From: JAUWTJ01 sp965603015 | GTDB taxonomy: Bacteria; Pseudomonadota; Alphaproteobacteria; M2410 | Assembly: GCA_965603015.1 (NCBI GenBank) | Contig: CBFDBJ010000021.1 | Coordinates: 1 to 43,464 of the forward strand | Reading direction: 5' to 3' | DNA length: 43,464 nucleotides | Part shown: piece after piece, positions 24,626 to 31,822 of the stretch | Layout: each line of letters begins with the position of its first letter | How positions within the stretch are numbered: position 1 is the first letter of the stretch | The notes under the pieces: generated by a model | What the model was told of the DNA's origin: nothing | The model's database searches: none | What the model saw: the letters and a program-made list of their open reading frames with translations, nothing else | Made by a program: the position numbers and the translations under genes

Positions 24626-26908
24626 TTGGCACAGCGCCCGACATCAGGTCGCAAAACTCCCGCAAAAAAGAAGCCGGGACACAGAGGCGGCACGCCCCGG
24701 CCCGCCCGAATTCCGACCCGCGAACAGGTCCTCGAATTTATTACCGAGAACCCGGACAGTGCCAACAAGCGCGAGATCGCGCGCGCCTTTGGTCTCAAGG
24801 GTCCGAACAAGATCCCGCTCAAGGCCATCATTCGCGAGCTTGAGAACGACGGTCTGGTTGATCGCTCACGCGGCAAAACCCTGCATGCCTCTGGCGAATT
24901 GCCCCCCGTCACCGTCCTTGAAATAACCGGCCGTGACGCCGATGGCGAGGTCACCGCCCGGCCGACGAACTGGCGCAGCAGCCAGAAGCCGCCGCAGATC
25001 TATGTCTCGTTCCGCGCCGGCGAAACCGCCAAACCCGGCGAGCGCATCCTTGCCAAACTGCAAAGGCAGGAGGACGGCGCGTATTCGGCCAGCGTCATGC
25101 GGCGACTGCAGGATACGGCGGATCAAATTCTCGGGGTCTATCAAAAAGTTGGTCGCGATGGACGGGTCCAACCGGTCAAGCGCGGGTCGAGGCGCGAATA
25201 TACCGTTCGCACCGAAGATGCCGACGGTGCAAAGTCCGGCGATCTCGTGACCATCGAGCTGAAAAATTCGCATGGACGCGACGCACGCCAGGCCCGGATC
25301 ATCGAGAACCTCGGCAGTGTCAGCGACCCGCGAACTGTCAGCCTCATTTCGATCCACGATCATGAAATCCCGTTTGAGTTTCCCGAAAAGGTTCTCATAG
25401 AGGCCGAGAGCGCCAAAGCGCCGGACCTCAAAACAAGGCAAGACCTCACACACCTGCCGTTCGTCACCATCGATCCGCGTGACGCGCGCGATCACGATGA
25501 TGCGGTGTTTGCCGAAAAGGATACCAACGCCTCCAACGAAGGCGGCCATATCGTCTGGGTCGCCATCGCCGACGTTGCCCATTTCATTCGCCCCGGCAGC
25601 GCCCTCGACAGAGAAGCGCTCAAGCGTGGCAATTCATGCTATTTCCCCGACCGGGTCGTGCCGATGCTACCCGATGTACTGTCCGGCGACCTCTGCTCGC
25701 TGCATGAAGGCGTCGCGCGCTCCTGCATGGTCGTGCGCATGGTCTTTGATGCAAACGGCAAGAAGATCTCCCACGAATTCCTGCGCGGTGCCATCCGCTC
25801 CGCCGCTTCCCTGACCTACCAGGACGTTCAGGACGCCCATGACGGGCGCACCAACGATAAAACCGCGCCCCTGATGGCCACTGTGATCGAGCCGCTCTAT
25901 GCCGCCTATAAAGCCGTGGCCGAGGCCCGCGATAAACGAGGCCCGCTCAATCTTGATCTGCCCGAGCACCGCGTCGAGATCAACGACGAAGGCCATGTCA
26001 CCTCTGTTGCCTACCGTGAACGGATCGATGCTCACCGGGTCATCGAGGATTTCATGATCCAGGCCAATGTCTCGGCCGCCGAGACCCTGGCCAAGCGCAC
26101 GATCCCCCTGCTCTACCGGATCCATGAACCCCCGGGCATGGAAAAGACCGTCGCGCTGCATGATTTCCTCAAGACCATCGACATGTCCGTGCCCAAAGGC
26201 GGTACGTTGCGGCCAACTCATTTCAACAAACTGCTTGGCGAAGTGAAAGATGGCCCGTTTGAAGCCATGGTCAATGAGATCGTGCTGCGCACCCAGTCGC
26301 GCGCCGAATACTCGACCGACAATAAAGGACACTTCGGGCTTAACCTCACCCACTACGCGCACTTCACCTCGCCGATCCGCCGCTACGCCGATCTGATCAT
26401 TCACCGCGCGCTGGTGACCATTACAGGTCTCGGCGACGACGGCCTCTCCGAGCACGACATCGAGGTCATGGATAAGACCGCCGAAACAATATCCGAATGC
26501 GAGCGCCGCGCCATGGCCGCCGAGCGCGACGCCACCGACCGCTATGTTGCCGCCTATATGGAAGATCATGTCGGCGCGGAGTTCGACGGCCGGGTCTCCG
26601 GCGTTGCCAAGTTTGGCCTCTTCGTCAAGCTGACAGAGACCGGCGCCGACGGCCTCATCCCGATCCGCAGCCTCGGTTACAACGAATATTTCATCTTCGA
26701 CGAAAAACGCCACAAGCTCATCGGCGAGCGTAACGGCACCGTCTATCACCTCGGCCAGCAAGTCCGCATCCGCCTCAAGGAAGCCACCCCCGTCACCGGC
26801 GGGCTAATTTTCGAGATGTTGTCGGAGGGCGACAAGGAAGAACCTCGGGGCAAGAAGCCCGCCACAGCCAAGCGCCGGAAAAAAGTCCAAAAGAAGCGGC
26901 AGAGATAG
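24626..26908 (+). CDS. rnr: Ribonuclease R
   Basis: RNase R is a processive 3'-to-5' exoribonuclease that degrades structured RNA and acts with SmpB in trans-translation; smpB is at 29972 in this window. The 760-residue protein has an N-terminal winged-helix region (TREQVLEFITENPDSANKREIARAFGL) and cold-shock domains. The RNB catalytic core carries FVTIDPRDARDHDDAVFAE, LYRIHEPP and the LTHYAHFTSPIRRYADLIIHR signature. An S1 domain (DHVGAEFDGRVSGVAKFGLFVKL) and a basic tail follow. The start is TTG 24626, eight bases after GGAGG (24613-24617), which lies inside the end of topA. The genes are therefore translationally linked. Confidence 0.97.
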   Translation: MAQRPTSGRKTPAKKKPGHRGGTPRPARIPTREQVLEFITENPDSANKREIARAFGLKGPNKIPLKAIIRELENDGLVDRSRGKTLHASGELPPVTVLEITGRDADGEVTARPTNWRSSQKPPQIYVSFRAGETAKPGERILAKLQRQEDGAYSASVMRRLQDTADQILGVYQKVGRDGRVQPVKRGSRREYTVRTEDADGAKSGDLVTIELKNSHGRDARQARIIENLGSVSDPRTVSLISIHDHEIPFEFPEKVLIEAESAKAPDLKTRQDLTHLPFVTIDPRDARDHDDAVFAEKDTNASNEGGHIVWVAIADVAHFIRPGSALDREALKRGNSCYFPDRVVPMLPDVLSGDLCSLHEGVARSCMVVRMVFDANGKKISHEFLRGAIRSAASLTYQDVQDAHDGRTNDKTAPLMATVIEPLYAAYKAVAEARDKRGPLNLDLPEHRVEINDEGHVTSVAYRERIDAHRVIEDFMIQANVSAAETLAKRTIPLLYRIHEPPGMEKTVALHDFLKTIDMSVPKGGTLRPTHFNKLLGEVKDGPFEAMVNEIVLRTQSRAEYSTDNKGHFGLNLTHYAHFTSPIRRYADLIIHRALVTITGLGDDGLSEHDIEVMDKTAETISECERRAMAAERDATDRYVAAYMEDHVGAEFDGRVSGVAKFGLFVKLTETGADGLIPIRSLGYNEYFIFDEKRHKLIGERNGTVYHLGQQVRIRLKEATPVTGGLIFEMLSEGDKEEPRGKKPATAKRRKKVQKKRQR

Positions 26909-26965
26909 GACCCAGGAAGCTGGATGTCTTTCCAGATCGACGAAATCGCCTAAAACAAACACTAG

Positions 26966-27071
26966 CCTCATCCTGAGGAGCATCGCCAGATGCGTCTCGA
27001 AGGAGGCGTGGCAGAAAACCGGACCCTCCATTCTTCGAGTCGATTTCTACGAAATCCCTCAAGATGAGGAA
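26966..27071. repeat. Inverted-repeat element, CCTCATCCTGAGG type
   Basis: The element begins CCTCATCCTGAGG (26966-26978) and ends CCTCAAGATGAGG, whose reverse complement differs at one position. An inner pair (GTCTCGAAGGAGG against CCTCCATTCTTCGAG) is also partly complementary, so the whole can fold as one long hairpin. It occupies most of the 315-base gap after rnr, in which I see no gene. It is a different family from the GTCATCCCGGG elements. Confidence 0.7.
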
Positions 27072-27223
27072 GACCGATGATTATGTTTTCCAGATTGACG
27101 GCAGTTCTGCCAAAAACGTTCTATTGATAATTTACCACATGCTCCTTATCCTTTTACTGTCTGGGCGAAGCAAGCTGGTGCACGAAATTCATCTGCATAT
27201 ATGAAAATGATTCTGGGGCTTAC

Positions 27224-27514
27224 ATGATAAAACCATCGAAGATCCTCATGCGAGATGGAGCATTGGTTGTTAAAATGGGGTTTAGGAGTTGGGAAATAAA
27301 CCCAGCACGAGTCAGCAGAATTCACATCCAGCAGGTACTTTCACTATGTGATGAAATTGGTGTGACTGTTGACGAAGCCGAAACATTCTTTTTTACTGAC
27401 GCAACTCCCGGCTTCCATTTTGCCGAGGAAAGTCTTCTTTTTGAGAAAATCTTCGGGTCAAGTTGGTATAAAGAAGCTAGTGAGGGATCTACCTTGGAAC
27501 ACATACAACAATAG
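27224..27514 (+). CDS. Hypothetical protein in an AT-richer segment
   Basis: I do not recognise this 96-residue acidic protein. It has no signal peptide or membrane helix. Its second half contains ETFFFTDATPGFHFAEESLLFEKIFGSSWYKEA, an arrangement of aromatic and acidic residues. It could fit an immunity-type or small adaptor fold, but that is a guess. Base composition is visibly lower in GC than topA and rnr, as is the leader before it, suggesting acquired DNA. The start ATG 27224 follows GGGG at about five bases. It is followed directly by a repeat element. Coding status is probable but not certain. Confidence 0.5.
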   Translation: MIKPSKILMRDGALVVKMGFRSWEINPARVSRIHIQQVLSLCDEIGVTVDEAETFFFTDATPGFHFAEESLLFEKIFGSSWYKEASEGSTLEHIQQ

Positions 27515-27569
27515 GCGGCGGCGCAGGCCCGCGCATAAGCGGAGAGGGTAACCCTCACTCCAGGTTAGT

Positions 27570-27724
27570 GTCGTCCCGGGCTTGACACCCGCTGTCCGAC
27601 AGGGCGTGCAAAGCACACCCGAGAGGGGGATCTCGGGGCACGATCTCAAGAAACACGATCATCTCATTTACTGGCACCATCGTGCCCTGGGATCCCGGGT
27701 CGCACTTCGTTCGCCCGGGACGAC
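27570..27724. repeat. REP-like element with perfect terminal inverted repeats
   Basis: The element starts GTCGTCCCGGGC (27570-27581) and ends GCCCGGGACGAC (27713-27724), a perfect 12-bp inverted pair 155 bases apart overall. It contains GGGGATCTCGGGGCACGAT and a mirrored CATCGTGCCCTGGGATCCCGGG, as in the copies at 7849 and 38583. It separates two convergent genes. Confidence 0.8.
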
Positions 27725-27751
27725 ACTGGATAAGTTCCGCCCACAATGTAA

Positions 27752-28303
27752 TTACTCTTCGTCAAACCCCTCCATCGTGAGAGTTCCTTGGCAGGCACAA
27801 ACCCTGACATCAATCCCGTTGATCGAAGCTGGAATATATCTCCACTTGGATACAGCTATCACAGAAGCCTCATCCCATAGTGATGATGGCTCGCTAGCAA
27901 GAACTTCAATATTAGATGTCACACCGGTCGCTTCAATACAATATTCAACAGCAACCCAGTGATCTCTACCGTCTTCAACTACGCCTTCCGGGGCTTCGGG
28001 CGAGACGTGTATTATATGCACCTCCTCAACAAAAACAGCATCTTTACCAAACGCGTCCGGTACAAAATGCAAGTCCAGCCCGCCACAGGAAAAGGTTTTG
28101 CCTCTTGGGTCAAATGGCGTGGGCTCATCATCATCAAGCCGCGTGGTATTGTCACCGCTGCGCGTCGGCGTATCCCGAGCCACCCGCTCCCTGGGTTCAC
28201 GCTCGCTCCCTTCATACTCAATGGAACCCAAATAGGCAGCCAACATCAACCATGCGCCAACTACGAGCACTCCAGCAATTAGCCCTGACAGAAAAAGTCT
28301 CAT
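27752..28303 (-). CDS. Membrane-anchored protein with TonB-like C-terminal domain
   Basis: This 183-residue protein has one N-terminal membrane helix (residues 3-27), then a charged linker rich in Arg, Asp and Glu. The C-terminal domain reads WVAVEYCIEATGVTSNIEVLASEPSSLWDEASVIAVSKWRYIPASINGIDVRV. This matches the TonB_C pattern (f-x-V-x-x-x-G-x-v, A-x-x-A-v-x-x-W-r-Y-x-P). There is no proline-rich spacer of classical TonB, so energising an outer-membrane receptor is doubtful. Four cysteines in the periplasmic part (SCGG, EYCIE, RVCACQ) could form disulfides. The start ATG 28303 follows a strong AAGGAGG at six bases. No exbB, exbD or receptor gene is adjacent. Confidence 0.68.
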   Translation of the reverse strand: MRLFLSGLIAGVLVVGAWLMLAAYLGSIEYEGSEREPRERVARDTPTRSGDNTTRLDDDEPTPFDPRGKTFSCGGLDLHFVPDAFGKDAVFVEEVHIIHVSPEAPEGVVEDGRDHWVAVEYCIEATGVTSNIEVLASEPSSLWDEASVIAVSKWRYIPASINGIDVRVCACQGTLTMEGFDEE

Positions 28304-28513
28304 GCACCACCTCCTTGGGTGTCAGAGTGGCATGACACAACCCAATTGACAACTTGCACAAGGTCCAACCGATTTGGGAAAAGGCGTTCGAAGGAAGCGG
28401 TCATCAAAGTGGCCAATCTTCAGGAGTTGGCTCACCGCGCGGCAGACTAACTTATTGTTATCATTGAATATATGTACAATTTCCAAGGCGGTCGGATCAC
28501 GCACAGCTCTTGT

Positions 28514-28531
28514 GCAACTAAAAACAGTTGC
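28514..28531. promoter_or_regulatory. Palindromic operator candidate for hicAB
   Basis: GCAACT (28514-28519) and AGTTGC (28526-28531) are exact inverted arms around AAAAAC. The right arm overlaps the -35 hexamer of the promoter proposed below. Many HicB antitoxins carry a DNA-binding domain and repress their own operon, so this is a reasonable autoregulation site. Confidence 0.5.
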
Positions 28532-28555
28532 TATTTCCGTCTATTTCTCTATAGT
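28528..28555 (+). promoter_or_regulatory. Sigma-70-type promoter candidate for hicAB
   Basis: TTGCTA (28528-28533) and TATAGT (28550-28555) are separated by 16 bases and lie 33 bases before the hicA start codon. The -35 box shares bases with the palindrome at 28514-28531, which would let a bound repressor block polymerase. Confidence 0.5.
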
Positions 28556-28587
28556 CAATCCTGGTCGCAGAAAAGAGGCAGTCAGGC

Positions 28588-28842
28588 ATGACCCGCAAGG
28601 ACAAGCTGATCAAACGTCTGCATTCGCGACCACGGGATTTCACCTGGGACGAGTTGCAAAGATTGCTTGAAAGTCTGGGATATGAAGCCGCCCGGCAAGG
28701 CAAAACAGGAGGCTCTCGCCGTCGTTTTATTCACCCGGTGGCCGCAACGATTACCCTGCACAAGCCTCACCCGGGCAATATTGTGAAGTTATATGCCATC
28801 GATGATGTACTGGATGTCTTGAAACAGGAGGGACTGATATGA
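28588..28842 (+). CDS. hicA: HicA-type mRNA interferase toxin
   Basis: HicA cleaves mRNA and halts growth when its antitoxin is lost. This 84-residue protein has the double-stranded-RNA-binding-like HicA fold. The pattern is LQRLLESLGYEAARQGKTGGSRRRFIHP, then ITLHKPHPGNIVK, with H58 as the expected catalytic histidine. The C-terminal helix IDDVLDVLKQEGL is typical. The start ATG 28588 follows AGAGG and CAGG. The stop overlaps the hicB start by four bases (ATGA). Toxin-first order is normal for this family. Confidence 0.93.
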   Translation: MTRKDKLIKRLHSRPRDFTWDELQRLLESLGYEAARQGKTGGSRRRFIHPVAATITLHKPHPGNIVKLYAIDDVLDVLKQEGLI

Positions 28843-29174
28843 GCAACATGCTGAACTACAAAGGGTATTTTGGTTCCGTCCAATTTAGCGAAGAGGACAG
28901 AGTATTTCATGGCAAGATGGAATTCATCCGATCTCTGGTCAATTATGAAGGGACCAACGTCGATGAACTGGAGACGGCCTTTCGAGAAGCCGTAGATGAT
29001 TATCTTGAGCTTTGTCAGGATCAGGGCAAGAAACCCGATCAACCCTTCAAAGGGTCTTTCAATGTCCGCACGGGAACAGATCTGCACAGACAAGCTGCAC
29101 TTTACGCACAGCAAAAGGGGCTCAATCTCAACAAGGTTGTTGTTGAAGCCCTGAAAAACTTCCTGCCCACCTGA
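28839..29174 (+). CDS. hicB: HicB-type antitoxin
   Basis: This 111-residue antitoxin neutralises HicA and probably represses the operon. The N-terminal part is the degenerate RNase H-like HicB fold (YFGSVQFSEEDRVFHGKMEFIRSLVNYEGTNVDELETAFREAVDDYLELCQDQGKKP). The C-terminal 40 residues (FNVRTGTDLHRQAALYAQQKGLNLNKVVVEALKNFL) have the strand-helix-helix look of a ribbon-helix-helix DNA-binding domain. It overlaps hicA by four bases. The palindrome at 28514-28531 is its likely target (inference). Confidence 0.93.
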   Translation: MSNMLNYKGYFGSVQFSEEDRVFHGKMEFIRSLVNYEGTNVDELETAFREAVDDYLELCQDQGKKPDQPFKGSFNVRTGTDLHRQAALYAQQKGLNLNKVVVEALKNFLPT

Positions 29175-29207
29175 GACTCTTACAAAATACCTGCGTAACT
29201 CTTCATG

Positions 29208-29245
29208 GTGCCGCCTATATGGAAGATCATATCGACGCCGAGGGT
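29208..29245 (+). repeat. 38-bp degenerate copy of part of rnr
   Basis: The stretch from about 29204 to 29242 matches rnr from about 26544 to 26581 in the same orientation, with roughly four mismatches and an uninterrupted core of 22 identical bases. In rnr this encodes YVAAYMEDHVGAE in the linker before the S1 domain. The copy lies between hicB and the sulfite-oxidase-like gene and is not part of a gene. Confidence 0.7.
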
Positions 29246-29250
29246 AATCC

Positions 29251-29967
29251 TCACTCCTCCTCAAAGTCCGGCACCGGGAACGTCTCTTCCGGCGCTTCGG
29301 AACTTGAGTAGCGTTCCTCTTTCCACGGATCGCCTTCGTTGTGATAACCGCGCACTTCCCAGAAGCCGCGCGCATCCTCGGCGACGAACTCGATCTTCTT
29401 GATCCACTTGGCGCTTTTCCACAGGTACCAGCCGGGGATGAGCACGCGCACAGGCGCGCCGTGCTCCGTCGTCAGGGGTTTGCCCTCCCACGAATGCGCC
29501 AGCAGGACATCCGGTTCTTCAAACACCGAGCGTTTGATATTCGTGGTGTAACCATCATAGGAATGAAAGACGATAAACTGCGCTTCCGGCTTTGGCTGCA
29601 CGACATCCATGATATGCGCGGCTGACACGCCGTCCCAGCGATTGTCATAGCGGCTCCACTGGGTCACGCAGTGGATGTCCGTGACAAACGTCTCTTGCGG
29701 CAGGGTCATGAAAGCATTCCAGTTCCACTGCACCGGATTGTCCACCAGACCCGAGATTTCAATTTCCCAGACAGCTTTATCGACCTGTGGCTGAATGCCC
29801 ATGTCCAGCACCGGCCAGTTGGTCACCAGCCGCTGACCCGGCGGCAGCCGCTGCGCGTGGGCCTCATCGCTCTGACCGGTGATCAAACGCCCGCGCCTGG
29901 CCCAGTCCTGCTTGGTCCGGATGAGTTTATCCTTATAGCCTTCTGAATCTTTCGGATCATCGCTCAC
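29251..29967 (-). CDS. Sulfite-oxidase-like molybdopterin oxidoreductase
   Basis: This 238-residue protein has the molybdopterin domain of the sulfite oxidase/MsrP family. The molybdenum-ligand Cys is C100 in TFVTDIHCVTQWSRYDNRWDGV. HGAPVRVLIPGWYLWKSAKWIKKIEFV follows. Residues 43-75 (PGQRLVTNWPVLDMGIQP, WEIEISGLVDNP) match the family start. There is no Tat or Sec signal and no haem domain, so it should be cytoplasmic with an unknown electron acceptor and substrate. The start is GTG 29967 after AAGGG. It is four bases downstream of the smpB stop, so it is probably the last gene of a dapA-smpB transcript. It needs molybdopterin, whose first enzyme is moaA at 2014. Confidence 0.88.
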   Translation of the reverse strand: MSDDPKDSEGYKDKLIRTKQDWARRGRLITGQSDEAHAQRLPPGQRLVTNWPVLDMGIQPQVDKAVWEIEISGLVDNPVQWNWNAFMTLPQETFVTDIHCVTQWSRYDNRWDGVSAAHIMDVVQPKPEAQFIVFHSYDGYTTNIKRSVFEEPDVLLAHSWEGKPLTTEHGAPVRVLIPGWYLWKSAKWIKKIEFVAEDARGFWEVRGYHNEGDPWKEERYSSSEAPEETFPVPDFEEE

Positions 29968-29971
29968 GGGC

Positions 29972-30466
29972 TCACCCTTTCTCGCGCATCAATCTGGCCT
30001 TGTCGCGGTTCCATGACCGGTCCTTGTCGGTCTGGCGCTTGTCATGGTTCTGCTTGCCCTTGGCCAGGCCAACCTCGATCTTCACCTTGCCGTGCTTGTT
30101 GAAATAAAGCTTCAGCGGCACAATGGTCATGCCCTTGCGGTGGACACCCACCAGCATGTGATTGAGCTGACGCTTTTTCATAAGCAGTTTTCGGTGACGT
30201 CTCGGCTCATGATTGAAGCGGTTGGCCTGTGTATAGATCGGGATATTGGAGTTGATCAGAAACAGCTCGCCATTTTCTTCCGACGCGTAGCTCTCGGCGA
30301 TATTGGCCTGCCCCTGGCGCAAGGATTTGACCTCGGTGCCGGTTAGCATGATCCCGGCCTCAATGACTTCTTCGATGAAGAAATTGTACCGCGCCTTCCG
30401 GTTATCGGCGATCATTTTGTACTGACCCCCTTTTTCCGGGTCAGCGGTTTTGCCTTTGGGTGCCAT
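29972..30466 (-). CDS. smpB: SsrA-binding protein SmpB
   Basis: SmpB binds transfer-messenger RNA and brings it to stalled ribosomes. The 164-residue protein shows NRKARYNFFIEEVIEAGIMLTGTEVKSLRQGQANIAESYA. It continues with HEPRRHRKLLMKKRQLNHMLVGVHRKGMTIVPLKLYFNKHGKVKIEVGLAKGKQNHDKR and a basic tail. Length is normal for alphaproteobacteria. ATG 30466 follows GGAAACAG. It lies 12 bases after dapA on the same strand, a common neighbour pair. I do not see a tmRNA gene in the window. Confidence 0.97.
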   Translation of the reverse strand: MAPKGKTADPEKGGQYKMIADNRKARYNFFIEEVIEAGIMLTGTEVKSLRQGQANIAESYASEENGELFLINSNIPIYTQANRFNHEPRRHRKLLMKKRQLNHMLVGVHRKGMTIVPLKLYFNKHGKVKIEVGLAKGKQNHDKRQTDKDRSWNRDKARLMREKG

Positions 30467-30478
30467 TATCTGTTTCCG

Positions 30479-31366
30479 TTAGCTCTCGATGCCAAGCGCG
30501 TTCATCGCAGCATCAATCCGCGCACGCCCCTGGGCTGTTGGCTCGGTCATCGGCAGGCGCACTTCGCCGGATATTCCCAGACGCTTCGCCACGCCGTATT
30601 TTGCCGGTCCCGGGCTTGGCTCACAGAACATCGCTTCATGCAGACCAAACAACCTGTCCTGCCACTCGAGCGCCCCTTGCGTATTACCGGCAAGGCTGGC
30701 GGCCTGGAAGGCCGCACATTCGGCAGGCGCAACATTGGCCGACACAGAAATACAGCCGACGCCGCCATGGGCATTGAAGCCGAGCGCTGTTCCGTCTTCA
30801 CCGGAGAGCTGAATGAACTCCGGCCCCATCGCCGCACGCTGCTCTGAAACCCTGTTCAGATCACCTGTCGCATCTTTCACACCGACAATACGCGGCAATT
30901 CAAAAAGCCGCGCCATAGTATCGACGCTCATATTAATGACCGAGCGCGCCGGAATATTGTACATGATGATCGGCAGTCCCGAGGCGTCATGCAGCGCCCT
31001 GAAATGTGCGAAGAGACCTTCCTGCCCCGGCTTGTTGTAATAGGGCGTCACGACCAGAGCCGCATCGGCGCCGGACTTTTCCGCCGCCTGGATCAGAGAA
31101 GTTGCCTCAGATGTTGCATTGGCCCCGGCGCCGGCAATGACAGGCACGCGGCCCGCAGCCGCTTCCACACACAGCGCCACAACCCGGTTATGTTCCTCAT
31201 GGGACAGCGTCGCGGATTCCCCGGTGGTCCCCATGGGCACAAGGCCGCTGGTTCCCGATTTAATCTGCCAGTCGACCAGACGCTGAAAACCGTCCTCATC
31301 AATGAGGCCATCCTTAAACGGCGTCACCAGCGCGGTAATTGATCCTCCAAGTGCATCCACTGACAT
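30479..31366 (-). CDS. dapA: 4-hydroxy-tetrahydrodipicolinate synthase
   Basis: DapA condenses pyruvate with aspartate semialdehyde in lysine and diaminopimelate synthesis, so it supplies the cell wall. The 295-residue TIM-barrel enzyme has GTTGE at residues 46-50. The conserved tyrosine is Y136 (PIIMYNIPAR), followed by R141, and the Schiff-base lysine is K164 (IVGVKDATGD). I chose ATG 31366 because TGAGGA (31371-31376) stands five bases upstream; ATG 31378 in the same frame overlaps that site. It heads the dapA-smpB-oxidoreductase unit and is divergent from the lytic transglycosylase gene. Confidence 0.97.
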   Translation of the reverse strand: MSVDALGGSITALVTPFKDGLIDEDGFQRLVDWQIKSGTSGLVPMGTTGESATLSHEEHNRVVALCVEAAAGRVPVIAGAGANATSEATSLIQAAEKSGADAALVVTPYYNKPGQEGLFAHFRALHDASGLPIIMYNIPARSVINMSVDTMARLFELPRIVGVKDATGDLNRVSEQRAAMGPEFIQLSGEDGTALGFNAHGGVGCISVSANVAPAECAAFQAASLAGNTQGALEWQDRLFGLHEAMFCEPSPGPAKYGVAKRLGISGEVRLPMTEPTAQGRARIDAAMNALGIES

Positions 31367-31822
31367 CCGGGTCCTCATGGGGTCGCAGCGCTGCGCACTT
31401 CACAGTGAAAATCCGCGGGCCTCGGCCAAATTAATCTTCTTTCATATCCACCGCAGGGTATGCGGCTCCAGACCATATCGGTCAAGGTCAATTCGACAGT
31501 TCCATAGCAAAACCCGAGGAAATCTGCGCTTGTCACCCGCAACCGGCGTCCCGGAAGAACCCGTCCCGGCTGCCGCCGATCAGGATTTGTGGCCCGGGGT
31601 TTGCAGATTCCTCTCCTGCAGAGAATCTGGCCCTTTGCGAAACACAATCCAGCAGCTACACTCAGTGCTGGCCTGACTTTTAGCTCGAAACGCCCCGGAG
31701 GGGTCACCTTTTTTGTGAGGATCCGAAGCAAAATTGGCAAAAAATCAGGGTTTGATGGCTAGTATCATTGTTTGCGTTCCGAGCCTCCAGAAAAGGCGCG
31801 GCAAACGGGGAATTTTACGACC
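31367..31822. other. 456-base gap between divergent dapA and slt, no convincing gene
   Basis: No coding frame here looks real. Three hairpins occur in series. The first is AGATTC/GAATCT at 31605-31628. The second is CCAGCA/TGCTGG at 31649-31671. The third is CCCC/GGGG at 31693-31703, followed five bases later by six Ts (31709-31714). The set could be a leader or a small RNA on the plus strand with a weak terminator. The promoters of both flanking genes should also lie here, but I see no clear hexamer pair. Confidence 0.3.

Noticed and set aside
25667..26761. Minus-strand open frame (364 codons) over rnr
   Set aside because: Antisense to the RNase R catalytic core; composition follows the complement of rnr codons.
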